A program made the translations under genes and the position numbers. The notes below the pieces were generated by a model, which ran no database searches, was not told the DNA's origin, and worked only from the letters and a program-made list of their open reading frames with translations. DNA of 64,000 nucleotides from Leptospira ainazelensis. Lineage in GTDB: Bacteria; Spirochaetota; Leptospiria; Leptospirales; Leptospiraceae. The DNA lies in NCBI RefSeq assembly GCF_016918785.1, contig NZ_JAFFPT010000055.1, positions 69,588 through 133,587 of the forward strand. The letters run 5' to 3'. Each line of letters starts with the position of its first letter. Position 1 is the first letter of the stretch. Positions 26,377 through 35,612 of this stretch are shown piece by piece.

Positions 26377-27360
26377 ATGATGAAATTTTTTGGAGCCCTT
26401 TTAAAAAGAACAGCAATTGCGATCGTCTTGATCGTGATAGGCGGGCTGAGCTTTTTATATCTAAAATATCCGGACATAGGAAAAAAAGAAGAAATCAAGA
26501 TCGCGCACACTCCGGAACAAGTAAGAAGAGGTGAATATTTAGTAAAAAATGTTGCCGCTTGTATGGGTTGCCACACGGGATCAAGAGAATCTCAAAAACT
26601 CTATTATCCATTCGATAAAAACATAGGAGCTGGAAATTTAAAGTTTGGGGAAGAAGAAGGTTTACCCGGAACTTTTTACTCCAGAAATATAACGCCTGCT
26701 TCAACCGGTTTGAAACACTGGACGGACACTGATATTTTTTACGCGATGACGGCGGGAGTTTCTAAAGATGGAACCCCTCTTTTTCCGCTTATGCCTTACG
26801 AAAATTATGCGCAAATGGATAAGGAAGATATCTATTCTATCATTGCTTATATCAGAACGATTCCCGCCGTTGAAAATCAAGTGGAGACATCGAAAGCAAA
26901 GTTTCCTATGAACTTGATCATGAGAACCATACCGAAAGCGCCTAAATTCTCACAAAGGCCCGAAACGAAGGATACGATCGCTTACGGAAAATATCTGTTC
27001 ACTGCTGCGTCATGCGACGATTGCCATACACAAAAGATAAAAGGAGAACCGGTTGCAGGAATGGAACACGCAGGCGGTTTTGAATTTGTGTTGGTAACAG
27101 GTGGAAAAGTAAGAAGTGCAAACATCACACCCGATGTTCAAACAGGAATCGGCACCTGGACCAAAGAAACTTTCATCGCAAGATTTAAAGCAAGCGTCGC
27201 AAGGGCAAAGACCAATCCGGATATCAAGCCCGGAGAGTTCAATAGCCTAATGCCTTGGCTGGAATACGCTGGGATGAATGACCAGGACTTGGGAGCCATC
27301 TTCGCTTATCTCATGAGTTCGAAGCCAATTTCGAACAAAGTTCAGATATTTGAAAAATAG
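26377..27360 (+). CDS. Di-haem c-type cytochrome
   Basis: A 327-residue protein with one N-terminal membrane anchor (about residues 12-30). Two haem c attachment motifs are visible: CMGCH near residue 62 and CDDCH near residue 213, each followed by a cytochrome c fold with a downstream methionine for the sixth ligand (LFPLMPYENY; FNSLMPWLEY). The repeat pattern RRGEYLVKNVAACMGCH and YGKYLFTAASCDDCH shows two homologous halves, like alcohol-dehydrogenase-type or FixP-like cytochromes. It acts on the periplasmic side as an electron carrier. No dehydrogenase lies next to it, so its donor is unknown. AGGAG precedes the start. Confidence 0.9.
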   Translation: MMKFFGALLKRTAIAIVLIVIGGLSFLYLKYPDIGKKEEIKIAHTPEQVRRGEYLVKNVAACMGCHTGSRESQKLYYPFDKNIGAGNLKFGEEEGLPGTFYSRNITPASTGLKHWTDTDIFYAMTAGVSKDGTPLFPLMPYENYAQMDKEDIYSIIAYIRTIPAVENQVETSKAKFPMNLIMRTIPKAPKFSQRPETKDTIAYGKYLFTAASCDDCHTQKIKGEPVAGMEHAGGFEFVLVTGGKVRSANITPDVQTGIGTWTKETFIARFKASVARAKTNPDIKPGEFNSLMPWLEYAGMNDQDLGAIFAYLMSSKPISNKVQIFEK

Positions 27361-27372
27361 GCGATTTATAAT

Positions 27373-27395
27373 ACGCACAGAAATCCTCTGTGCGT
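27373..27395 (+). terminator. Hairpin after the cytochrome gene
   Basis: The eight-base arms ACGCACAG and CTGTGCGT flank a seven-base loop, 13 bases after the stop. No T run follows, so it may be a 3' structure and not a full terminator. Confidence 0.4.
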
Positions 27396-27625
27396 GTGTA
27401 CAAAATAAGCATCGGAAGCAATTTTAGAATAAGTTATTTCCATAGAAAAAAACGACTCAAAAAATGCCTTCGCCCATAAAGCCGAAAATCTGAAATCTCA
27501 AAAACCCAGTTTGCTTACTTTTTTGTCGCAAAAGAAATTGTTTTATAACAAATACTTTTAAAATAAATCGTAAAACCATAGTTAATAGCTCTATATATCT
27601 GACAATTGTCGTTTTATAATAAACG

Positions 27626-29146
27626 ATGCTAATGTCCAAAAAAAACCGTATACTTATATCAGTTATGAAACGATCACTGAGACTCCAGATAATTTCGATC
27701 TATTCTTTACTGACAGTGATCAATCTCACTTTTGTCGCAGTGATGATCTTTGAGAATCAGACGGATTTATTGATTGATAACTTTACATTGGAGTCGGATC
27801 AAATCGCCAGAAAGATTCTGAAAAAAATCGAAGGTTTAGAAACTCAAAACTACGAAGATAAAGACCAATTATCGGATATAGAGAATAAACTGCTAAGCAT
27901 TGGGATTGAAAATTTTTCAATCGTCTCCGTCGAGGACCGTTCGGTTGAAAAGTTTAAAATCAATCTCGAACATGGAGCCCCCATATCCATCGATTATCTC
28001 AAGAGCAAATTGGCGACGATTATCAACGCCAAAGAAGCGATCAACAGTTCTTACGATATCGAACTCGATTCGGAAAACTTCATCGTAAGCCTGATCTTTT
28101 ATCTTACTGAAAAAACGTTTTTAGTTTCTCAAGTTCGAGTAAAAGAAATTTTAGATCGTCTCAACTCGCTCTACATTCAGTTGGGATTACTGCTTCTCTG
28201 GGGAGTTATCTTTCACATCCTTTTCGGAATTTTTCTTTATAGAAAAATTTTCGTCCGTCTTTTCATTCTAAAGGAAGTGAGCGAGACTATGGCGACGGGA
28301 GATTTAAGCGCACGCGCGCTCTGGAACTTTTCTTCCAAAGACGAATTGGATCTTCTCGGAACCACCTTTAACGGAATGGTGGAAAGAATTTCTTCGCAGG
28401 TGGAAAGTTTAGAATATAAAAACAATCAAATTCAAACCGAATTGGAGATCGGAAAGAACGTACAAGAATGTTTATTACCCGGTAAAAGAAGAAAATTCAA
28501 TTTGATTACTTTGGATATTTTTTATAAACCGATGCGGGAAGTCAGCGGGGATATTTACGACGTAATCGAAATCAACGAAGACAGAACCGTATTCTTTCTC
28601 GCAGACGCAACGGGGCACGGTGTATCCGCTGCGCTGATAACATCCATCATCCATTACAATATAGAAAACATCATGAAGGAAACGGTAAATCCTTCCTTTA
28701 TCTTTACACGTTTGAGCGAGAGGCTCTTCGATACACTACAAGGTTCTTTTTTCGCCACGGGCATTTTTGTCCTCTTCGATAAGGAAGGATACGCGTATTT
28801 CTGCAGCGCAGGCCACAACCCGATCTACTATTTTAGAAAGAATAAAGATAAAATCGTTACTCTCGATTCCACCGGCCATATTCTCGGAATCGGAATTCCG
28901 GAAGAATACCAAGTTCTGAAAATAAAAACGGAACCCGGCGATAAAATTTTAGTTTATACGGACGGAATTCTCGATGCGACCTCTCCAACGGGAGAACAAT
29001 TCGGGGACGACCGCCTTCTTCAAATTTTTCAATCGAACGTACATCTGGATGCAAAAGAAATCACGTCGGTTATCAAAAAGGAAGTCGATACTTTCGCGGA
29101 TCATTATCCCGACGATGTCACGTTCGGAATTATCGAAATTCAATAA
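27626..29146 (+). CDS. Membrane PP2C-type (SpoIIE) protein phosphatase with HAMP domain
   Basis: This 506-residue protein has two membrane helices (near 22-42 and 185-207) enclosing a periplasmic sensor region, then a HAMP-like stretch near 207-262, a coiled-coil linker, and a PP2C/SpoIIE catalytic domain from about 280. Metal-site motifs are intact: EVSGDIYDV, LADATGHGVSAAL, SAGHNPIYY, VYTDGILDATS and DDVTFGI. It should remove phosphate from serine or threonine of a partner. The STAS protein encoded three genes later is the natural substrate in partner-switching systems. The start could also be the ATG at 27665. Confidence 0.92.
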   Translation: MLMSKKNRILISVMKRSLRLQIISIYSLLTVINLTFVAVMIFENQTDLLIDNFTLESDQIARKILKKIEGLETQNYEDKDQLSDIENKLLSIGIENFSIVSVEDRSVEKFKINLEHGAPISIDYLKSKLATIINAKEAINSSYDIELDSENFIVSLIFYLTEKTFLVSQVRVKEILDRLNSLYIQLGLLLLWGVIFHILFGIFLYRKIFVRLFILKEVSETMATGDLSARALWNFSSKDELDLLGTTFNGMVERISSQVESLEYKNNQIQTELEIGKNVQECLLPGKRRKFNLITLDIFYKPMREVSGDIYDVIEINEDRTVFFLADATGHGVSAALITSIIHYNIENIMKETVNPSFIFTRLSERLFDTLQGSFFATGIFVLFDKEGYAYFCSAGHNPIYYFRKNKDKIVTLDSTGHILGIGIPEEYQVLKIKTEPGDKILVYTDGILDATSPTGEQFGDDRLLQIFQSNVHLDAKEITSVIKKEVDTFADHYPDDVTFGIIEIQ

Positions 29147-29148
29147 TT

Positions 29149-30597
29149 ATGAAGAAGAGTATCGCCATATCCATTATAGGATTTCTATTGATCCTTCCTC
29201 TCGGATTTATCGTTTTAGAAACGAAACTTTTCGAGTTGAGAATCATATTAGAAAGACGTAAAATTCTAAATTTTTCCTTTTCAAGTGAAATTCTCCGTTC
29301 CAAATTCGAAGGTATCATCTCCAACAAGGAAAACATCAAAGCGGAAATGAAATTGAATCATCTTCAGAGTTCGATGATCAACAATTCACAGAGTTCGGTT
29401 TCTTTGGAACCTTCGTTTTTACACGAAACCGGCGCCGTTCTGATCAACTCGGTTCGTTCCCTTTCTCTAAAAGCGGGCATCAATCTTCATCTCAATTCTT
29501 CCAAAATTCGTCTTCTGGAACACGCGTTCGCTCTGGAAAGAAACCAATTCTACAAAGAAGCTTATAGAACTTACGAAGAATCCTTTGATCAATTCGGGAA
29601 AGAATCGGAAGAAGGAGGTTTTATCCAACTTCATCAGGGCTTTTGTCTGGCGGTCCAGGGAGAATTCGACACGGCGCTCAAACCTCTCTATGAAGTGAAA
29701 GCCAATCATCCAGGAACTCTACTTTCAAGCGACGCCGAGATTCTGATCTCGTTGATTCTAAAAGCGAAACAGAGTGAAAAAGAAATCGAATCGACCGAAG
29801 ACGATCCCGAAAAAAGAGCGAGGGCTTATTTTGCAAAAGGAAACTATGCAAAGGCTCTGGAAGAAATCGAAAGGGCTAACATCAATTCTCCCGAAATGAA
29901 TTACATCAAAGGTTATTCTCTTGAAAAAACGGGACATCAACCGGAAGCGATTAAAGAATACGCGAGCCTTGCATTCTCCGATAAGAACAAAGAAATCGCG
30001 ATCAAAGCGAATCGCAGACTTTTGATGCTCGGTTATTATTACAACGCGGGTTCCGAGATCGCGAGTCTTTCCGATAAAAACGCGGAAAGGCTCGGTGACA
30101 CTTCGGAAGCAAAAGAAATCAAAACCTCTTCTGAAAAATTAAAACAACCGAGTCGATCGCTCGAAGGTTCGGAAGAAAAGCAAGACTCCAAGTTGGACGT
30201 TGAAATTTCGAAAAAGAACCAAGCCGTCTTAGAGGAAGTTCTCCAGAAATCGAATCAATTCTTAAAGAAGGCGGAAGCACAAGCCCCGCCGAAAGCTCTC
30301 ATCAAGATCATAGTTTCCGACGCGGACCCGGTTTATGCAAACAGAATCGTGATCAATGGAGATCAAACTAAACTATTCTCATCGCACTTCCCGATCACTC
30401 TCCCGACGTTTACGATCGAATCCATCTCGATGGATAAAAACGCCACAAAGGATTCCAAACTAATAATGACAAAAGATACGAACAAACAATCCTTCTTAAA
30501 GGCATCCTTTGAAGAAGACACGATCACCGTAATCGATAAGACCTCTAAAAAAAAGGTTCCAATCGATTCTGCGATCAAGATAGAGGTGGTTCAATGA
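29149..30597 (+). CDS. Membrane-anchored TPR-repeat protein
   Basis: The 482 residues begin with one N-terminal hydrophobic helix (residues 5-25). Helical repeats with TPR character lie near 120-160 (ALERNQFYKEAYRTYEESFDQFG), 205-250 (ARAYFAKGNYAKALEEIERA) and 255-290 (YIKGYSLEKTGHQPEAIKEYA). A Lys/Glu/Ser-rich linker follows, then a C-terminal beta-type domain. It starts two bases after the phosphatase gene and overlaps the next gene by four bases, so the genes are translationally linked. It probably serves as an envelope scaffold or sensor for the phosphatase. Confidence 0.75.
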   Translation: MKKSIAISIIGFLLILPLGFIVLETKLFELRIILERRKILNFSFSSEILRSKFEGIISNKENIKAEMKLNHLQSSMINNSQSSVSLEPSFLHETGAVLINSVRSLSLKAGINLHLNSSKIRLLEHAFALERNQFYKEAYRTYEESFDQFGKESEEGGFIQLHQGFCLAVQGEFDTALKPLYEVKANHPGTLLSSDAEILISLILKAKQSEKEIESTEDDPEKRARAYFAKGNYAKALEEIERANINSPEMNYIKGYSLEKTGHQPEAIKEYASLAFSDKNKEIAIKANRRLLMLGYYYNAGSEIASLSDKNAERLGDTSEAKEIKTSSEKLKQPSRSLEGSEEKQDSKLDVEISKKNQAVLEEVLQKSNQFLKKAEAQAPPKALIKIIVSDADPVYANRIVINGDQTKLFSSHFPITLPTFTIESISMDKNATKDSKLIMTKDTNKQSFLKASFEEDTITVIDKTSKKKVPIDSAIKIEVVQ

Positions 30598-31565
30598 GCA
30601 GAATCCTACTTATTCTTACCATTTTTATTTTCTCTCTGGAAATTTCCGCTCATAGAATCATTTTAAAAAGCGGAGAAGAGATTTCGGGTAACGTGACTGA
30701 AAACGATCCGGCTCTGGAAGAAATTACGATTCAGACCGAAGACGGTGAAAGAAAGATCAAAAAAAGCGAAATCTCCGAAATGCGTTTCGAGGAAGCGGGA
30801 AACTTTCTTTGTTTGGAATTGGACGAAGATCCTAAACGAACTTGTAATCACAAATTGACTAAGATAAATCCGCAAACCCTCTTCTATGTCACCGAGGCCG
30901 GAGAATATCTCAGAGTCGCTTTGGAACGGGTGAAATTCGCGCAGATTAAGGAACCTTCCCCCAGAATTTTACAACAGCTTTCGAAAACGAATTTAAAGTT
31001 TACGGTTTCTTCCGAGACCGACGACGACATTCTTTCAAAAATCTCCATCCTAAACGACGAATCGATCATGGTCACTCGCGGTGAAACGGAATCTCCGGTA
31101 ATATTAGAGAATAAGAATATTTCTAAATTAGTCTACAAACTCGAAGACGTAACTCCTAAAAATCCGGAAACAAGTCTGGTGCTCTGGGATTATCTGATTC
31201 CCGGTTATTATCTAAAAAGAAAAAATTACACTCGGTCCGGATATGCGATGATGGGACTCACAGGTTTTTTCATTGCGGGCGCCGCTTACGAATACTACGC
31301 GGGAATCAGCGTCAAAGAAAAACAACCTTTGTTGCTTCCTCAAGAAAACGGAACTTTTCTCCTTTTCGATCAAAGCAACTCGGAATATTCTAGACACAAA
31401 CAGTTGAATCACCTTTTTTTGATTTCTTTATCAATTAATTATTTATTAAACACGGCTTTGATCTCGTTCCCCGCCGTCTTTTCGATCGCGGCGACCGAAC
31501 GAAATCTTCCGTATGCGATGACGAAGGAAAGAAACATCGAATTTAAAATGACGTATACTTTTTAG
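30594..31565 (+). CDS. Membrane protein of unknown function in the PP2C/STAS operon
   Basis: The family is not firmly recognised. The 323 residues carry a cleavable signal (ending near EISAHR), then a small-barrel-like stretch IILKSGEEISGNVTENDPALEEITIQ that repeats in spirit at 95-120 and 150-185, typical of periplasmic SH3-like modules. The C-terminal third has membrane segments (WDYLIPGYYLKRKN, SGYAMMGLTGFFIAGAAYEYY, and near 280-300). The ATGA overlap with the TPR gene implies coupled translation. It could form the membrane side of the signalling unit. Confidence 0.65.
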   Translation: MSRILLILTIFIFSLEISAHRIILKSGEEISGNVTENDPALEEITIQTEDGERKIKKSEISEMRFEEAGNFLCLELDEDPKRTCNHKLTKINPQTLFYVTEAGEYLRVALERVKFAQIKEPSPRILQQLSKTNLKFTVSSETDDDILSKISILNDESIMVTRGETESPVILENKNISKLVYKLEDVTPKNPETSLVLWDYLIPGYYLKRKNYTRSGYAMMGLTGFFIAGAAYEYYAGISVKEKQPLLLPQENGTFLLFDQSNSEYSRHKQLNHLFLISLSINYLLNTALISFPAVFSIAATERNLPYAMTKERNIEFKMTYTF

Positions 31566-31579
31566 GAGACAAGAAACTT

Positions 31580-31987
31580 ATGCAAAACACAAACTCGGGC
31601 GGAGTAGCCTCTAAAGACGAACTACAGGTTCAAGAAATCACCGACTCTCACGTAGCCGGAGTTCTAAAAAAGAACATGGCGATCCTGAAAACGACCGGAG
31701 AGATCAGCCTCTTTTCGGCGAAAAAGTTTAAAGAAGCGATGACCGACAGAATCGAAAACGGAGTTAACATATTTTTAGTGGATCTTTCCACTACGACTCA
31801 TATCGATTCTTCCGGCTTGGCGGCTTTTATCAGCACACAAGCGAGACTTTTCAAAGAAGCTCAAGGAAAGATCATCATCTTTAACGTTCCGAACCATCTT
31901 CAGAAAATTTTCGAACTTACAAGACTCGATAAACTGATCGGAATCACACTCGACTTAGACGCGGCGATGGACAAGGCGATCGCTTAA
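31580..31987 (+). CDS. STAS-domain anti-sigma-factor antagonist
   Basis: The protein has 135 residues. After an N-terminal tail of about 30 residues comes a complete STAS fold: MAILKTTGEISLFSAKKF, then IFLVDLSTTTHIDSSGLAAF, which holds the phosphorylatable serine in the conserved DSSG motif, then KIIIFNVPNHLQKIFELTRL. In SpoIIAA-like systems this serine is phosphorylated by an anti-sigma kinase and dephosphorylated by a PP2C phosphatase. The PP2C gene at the head of this operon supplies the second activity. No kinase of the SpoIIAB/RsbW type is present here. Confidence 0.92.
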   Translation: MQNTNSGGVASKDELQVQEITDSHVAGVLKKNMAILKTTGEISLFSAKKFKEAMTDRIENGVNIFLVDLSTTTHIDSSGLAAFISTQARLFKEAQGKIIIFNVPNHLQKIFELTRLDKLIGITLDLDAAMDKAIA

Positions 31988-32074
31988 CTTTAGGAATCGA
32001 TTGCCTCCGGAAATCGGAATCTCCGATTTCAAAATGAGTTGCAATGAGTGGAATGCTTCCTAAGCTTTCCTGCG

Positions 32075-32851
32075 ATGGCAGGAAAGCTTTTTCTTATCGG
32101 CTCGAACGTACTCTTGACGGGAGTTCCGATCTTGAACGAGTTGCACGAACACTACAGCGCCTCCCTGATTCTCACGAAAGACAAACCGTTTCGCTTCAGA
32201 ACCGGATCCGGCGACTGGATAGAATCCAGATCCATTTTTGTCCGTCCCAACGTCGAACAACAACTGGACGCGCAGAACGAGGACGTATTCATCTTTCACT
32301 TTGATCCCGATAACATACGGGTTCACGGCACATTTTTTCAGTTTTCCTCCGAATATTTGGAGCTGGATTCCATGCTTTATGAGAGAATTTTAAAATTCTT
32401 AAAGGCTCCCGAATCCGAAGAGGAGGCGATCTCTCTTTGGAAAAGAATATTAAACGAACTCAAAAAAGATCAAAACGATTCGCAAGAACGCGATTCGAGA
32501 ATCGAAAACGTGATTCGAAAACTTTCGGATTCCATTCCGGAAATCGTATCTTTGGAAGAATTGACCAAGTCGACGGGTTTATCCGAAAGCAGATTGATGC
32601 ATCTTTTCAAAGACGAAGTCGGAATTCCTATGAGAAAATACATTCAATGGTTAAGAATCAAGGCGTGCGTCTTTTCCCTCGCGCAAGGGAATTCGCTCAC
32701 GGTCGCTTCTCACGAGGCCGGTTTTGCGGACCAGGCCCATATGAGCCGGACTTTTCGAGAAATGTTCGGTCTCAAACCCTCGCTTTTTTTAAAAAATAGC
32801 AGTTCCGTTCAAGTAATCTTCTGCGATTTCGAGGATGATATCCAACTCTAA
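32075..32851 (+). CDS. AraC-family transcriptional regulator
   Basis: A cytoplasmic regulator of 258 residues from ATG 32075; a GTG at 32048 would add nine residues, and neither has a clear Shine-Dalgarno sequence. The N-terminal 110 residues look like a cupin-type ligand domain (ASLILTKDKPFRFRTGSGDW). The C-terminal 105 residues form the AraC HTH pair: SLEELTKSTGLSESRLMHLFKDEVG and VASHEAGFADQAHMSRTFREMFGLKPS. The gene ahead of it is the STAS gene, with 87 bases between; the gene after is DUF962. The target is unknown. Confidence 0.88.
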   Translation: MAGKLFLIGSNVLLTGVPILNELHEHYSASLILTKDKPFRFRTGSGDWIESRSIFVRPNVEQQLDAQNEDVFIFHFDPDNIRVHGTFFQFSSEYLELDSMLYERILKFLKAPESEEEAISLWKRILNELKKDQNDSQERDSRIENVIRKLSDSIPEIVSLEELTKSTGLSESRLMHLFKDEVGIPMRKYIQWLRIKACVFSLAQGNSLTVASHEAGFADQAHMSRTFREMFGLKPSLFLKNSSSVQVIFCDFEDDIQL

Positions 32852-32922
32852 AATAAGCCGTCTCATCCGTGTTTAACGAAACGATCGAGAAACGGCTTTA
32901 ACTACGATGAAGGGAGTTGAAA

Positions 32923-33414
32923 ATGAAACCAATCGAACAATGGCTAAGCGAGTACGCGGATAGCCATCAAAACAAAATCAACAAAAGAATCCATTGGATC
33001 ATGGTGCCTACCATCATGTTTACCTTACTCGGAATGTTGTGGTCCATTCCATCCGGATCCATCCAAAGTCTGCTTCCGGAATCCTTGGGCCAGGCCCGTC
33101 TTTTTCTAAACTGGGCTACGATCTTCGCGCTCGTTACCGGGATTTTTTATCTCAGACTTTCCATTCCTATGTTTATCGGAATGATGCTCATGGTCGTTGT
33201 AATGTTATCCGGAATTTACTACATTGCTCTTTCCGGAGTTACCGCGTTGATCAGCATTTCCGTAGGAGTTTTTGTAGTAGCCTGGATTTTTCAGTTTATC
33301 GGTCATACGATCGAAGGAAAAAAACCTTCCTTTTTCAAAGATCTTCAATTTCTTCTGATCGGTCCGGCTTGGTGTCTGAGTTACTTCTACAAAAAGATCG
33401 GAATTTCCTACTAA
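32923..33414 (+). CDS. DUF962 (Mpo1-like) membrane protein
   Basis: A protein of 163 residues from ATG 32923, which follows AGGGAG by six bases; a TTG six bases earlier is the other option. It begins with the DUF962 signature MKPIEQWLSEYADSHQNKIN followed by KRIHWIMVPTIMF, has four predicted membrane helices, and near the end shows VVAWIFQFIGHTIEGKKPSF, with the conserved histidine and Glu. Yeast Mpo1 in this family is an iron-dependent dioxygenase acting on 2-hydroxy fatty acids, so a lipid role is plausible here. Confidence 0.88.
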   Translation: MKPIEQWLSEYADSHQNKINKRIHWIMVPTIMFTLLGMLWSIPSGSIQSLLPESLGQARLFLNWATIFALVTGIFYLRLSIPMFIGMMLMVVVMLSGIYYIALSGVTALISISVGVFVVAWIFQFIGHTIEGKKPSFFKDLQFLLIGPAWCLSYFYKKIGISY

Positions 33415-33490
33415 GACTTCGTCTTAGCAATTTTATTAAAAGACTTTCGTCTTTTGATTCGGAACGGGGCTTTTTAGTCCCGTTCTTTTA
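33411..33490 (+). terminator. Terminator region with three consecutive hairpins
   Basis: A hairpin overlapping the DUF962 stop (CTAAGAC/GTCTTAG), a second at 33438-33455 (AAAAGAC/GTCTTTT) and a third at 33462-33485 (GAACGGG/CCCGTTC), the last followed by four Ts, stand in a row. The third has the best terminator form. Three stacked stems after one gene are unusual. Confidence 0.7.
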
Positions 33491-33600
33491 AAAATCGAAG
33501 TCGAATCCTTTCATCCGTTTCAAAACCGAAGTCGTAATATACAAAACGTTTGACTCCGTGAAAAAACGGATTAAAATTTTCGTCCTCAAGGAGCCCCAAT

Positions 33601-34206
33601 TTGAAAATACAATCCGGCACAAAATTTTATAATAGAAAAGAATTTTTAAGTTCTTCCGCAAAACTGTTAGTTTTATTGGGAACCGCAGGCGCGATCCTTC
33701 CTAACGTCGGCAATTGTTCTTCCGCGCCCGCCGGAGCACAAAACAAAGGACTCGGTTTTGATTCTCTTTCCGAAACGTTAAAATACATAGATACATTAGA
33801 AAAGTCGAATTCGATTTCCGGCTATGGAAACTGGGACGCGGGGAGGGTTTTTCTCCACTGCGCTCAGTCGATAGATTACTCCATCCAGGGTTATCCGGAA
33901 AACAAAAGCGCCCTATTTCAAAACACGATCGGTAAACTCGTTTTTTTAAAATTCTCCTTTTCCAAAAAAATGTCCCACGACTTGGAAGCGCCGATCCCGG
34001 GAGCAAACGAAATCCAATCGAATACGGATTGGAAAAAAAGTCTTGGAGTTCTAAAAAACACCATTCTAAAATTTCAATCTTATAGCGGAGAATTCAAACC
34101 CCATTTTGCCTACGGAAATTTATCCAAAGAAGAATACGATCAAGCTCACGCCATGCACATCGCAAACCATTGTAGTTTTCTGACAACCGACGGCGGGATT
34201 TCTTAA
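33601..34206 (+). CDS. DUF1569 (DinB-superfamily) exported protein
   Basis: A 201-residue protein started at TTG 33601 because AAGGAG lies seven bases ahead. Residues 8-45 form an export signal: an N-R-K-E-F start, a hydrophobic core and GNCSS, which could serve as a lipobox. The mature part matches DUF1569, with [35 protein letters not shown] and the terminal [23 protein letters not shown], containing the histidines of the DinB-like metal site. The activity is unknown. The preceding hairpins separate it from DUF962. Confidence 0.85.
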   Translation: MKIQSGTKFYNRKEFLSSSAKLLVLLGTAGAILPNVGNCSSAPAGAQNKGLGFDSLSETLKYIDTLEKSNSISGYGNWDAGRVFLHCAQSIDYSIQGYPENKSALFQNTIGKLVFLKFSFSKKMSHDLEAPIPGANEIQSNTDWKKSLGVLKNTILKFQSYSGEFKPHFAYGNLSKEEYDQAHAMHIANHCSFLTTDGGIS

Positions 34207-34321
34207 ATTTGCAAATTTCTAAGAAACCGCTTGGATTTCAAGATCCTCATCGAATTTATTTTCGGAAAGGATTTGGATTCGTCGTTTCCGATTCTGAAAA
34301 ATGAAAATTCGAAGAAGACAA

Positions 34322-34358
34322 AAAAATAGACTTCGGAATTCCAAAGAATTCCGAAGTC
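34322..34358 (-). terminator. Terminator of the DUF-type metal hydrolase gene
   Basis: Perfect 13-base arms GACTTCGGAATTC and GAATTCCGAAGTC at 34329-34341 and 34346-34358 flank a four-base loop. On the minus strand the stem is followed by TATTTTTT. It lies 48 bases past the stop of the gene ending at 34406. Confidence 0.85.
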
Positions 34359-34405
34359 CGAGAGCAAGTGTTTCGGATGGATACGTTAGTAAAAAAAGTG
34401 TAAAA

Positions 34406-35239
34406 TTACAATGTTGCGAGACTTGCTTCAGCGAGTTCGTATCCGCCCATCTGATCCGGATGAAAATCCCTTTTGAAGTATTTTAGAAATCCTTTATATA
34501 ACGGCGGGACAGAAATGTTCATCTGTTCCCGGGCGTAGGCGCGGTCGCTTTTAAACTTCTTCCAAGAAACTTCCTTATCCGCGAGTAAAAACCAATACTG
34601 AAATAGAATCGCATAAGACCAGAGCATTACGGTCGCGATCATATATCCGACGATCCTTAAACTATAACTCGGGGCTACTTCCTGAAGAACGTCGTAAACT
34701 ACGGATTTGTGTTCGATCTCTTCACATGCGTGCCAAACTAAAAGTTTCTTCATATCTCCTTGTACGTCTTTCGTAAGATCGTGTTTGAGCGATATTTCCC
34801 CGAGTGTCGCCGTATAGTGTTCCAAGGCCGCGGTGATCGATAAGTTGAGCTTGGGTCCGAAAAGAAAACCCAATAAATTAAAGATGATCTTGTAACAGGT
34901 AAAATGATAGAACCTCGCGATTCGATCCAGAGGTAACCCGAAATTCCGAATCGAAGTCCAGACTCGTTCGTGTTCCTTTCCGTGTTGGACTTCCTGACCG
35001 ATAAAGGCCTTGATCCGATTTTTCAAAGATTCGCTTTGGATCCGGTCTTGAAACGGCTTCACACTTCGAATAAAAAATCTTTCCCCTTCCGGAAAGATCA
35101 CGTGAAAACTGTTCACGGCGTGGGTCATGATTGTGTTGTCGTTAAAATAGTATCTGGGAACATTCTCCAGAGCTTCGAAGTCCATCTTTCGGACGGAAGG
35201 AGCGTTTCCATCGATCGTTTTCGTAAACGGTTTTTTCAT
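34406..35239 (-). CDS. Predicted metal-dependent hydrolase (PF10118-like), ferritin-like di-metal fold
   Basis: The protein has 277 residues from the ATG at 35239, eight bases after GAGG; a longer frame to 35326 adds 29 residues with no family features. Helices carry paired Glu/His motifs expected for a di-metal helical bundle: GQEVQHGKEHERVW, LEHYTATLGE and WHACEEIEHKSVVYDV. This is the pattern of the Metal_hydrol family (PF10118). A hydrophobic stretch near 205-235 may be a membrane-associated helix. The biological substrate is unknown. It is followed by a strong terminator. Confidence 0.82.
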   Translation of the reverse strand: MKKPFTKTIDGNAPSVRKMDFEALENVPRYYFNDNTIMTHAVNSFHVIFPEGERFFIRSVKPFQDRIQSESLKNRIKAFIGQEVQHGKEHERVWTSIRNFGLPLDRIARFYHFTCYKIIFNLLGFLFGPKLNLSITAALEHYTATLGEISLKHDLTKDVQGDMKKLLVWHACEEIEHKSVVYDVLQEVAPSYSLRIVGYMIATVMLWSYAILFQYWFLLADKEVSWKKFKSDRAYAREQMNISVPPLYKGFLKYFKRDFHPDQMGGYELAEASLATL

Positions 35240-35468
35240 TTCCAACCCTCTTCGTTCAAAAAGTTTTTGTTTCCAACGCGGAGTAAGAATACCCGATATC
35301 TTAAATTCGTTCTGTCTGAATTCCAAATGAGCTTATGGATTTCAAAATCGGCTAGTTTTTTTAAAGGAAGAATCCGGATTCTACATTGAAAAAAAAATCT
35401 CCCGAACCTTGAACCCAGGAATCTTCTTTACGAATTACGCGGGATGCAAATTCTGGAACGCAAGGTAA

Positions 35469-35545
<77 letters not shown>

Positions 35546-35612
35546 CCCTTCCTTCGTAAAACGTTTCGAACCCGGTTTTCTCCATCGGGAATTCGTTTTC
35601 AAAATTCTCAAT

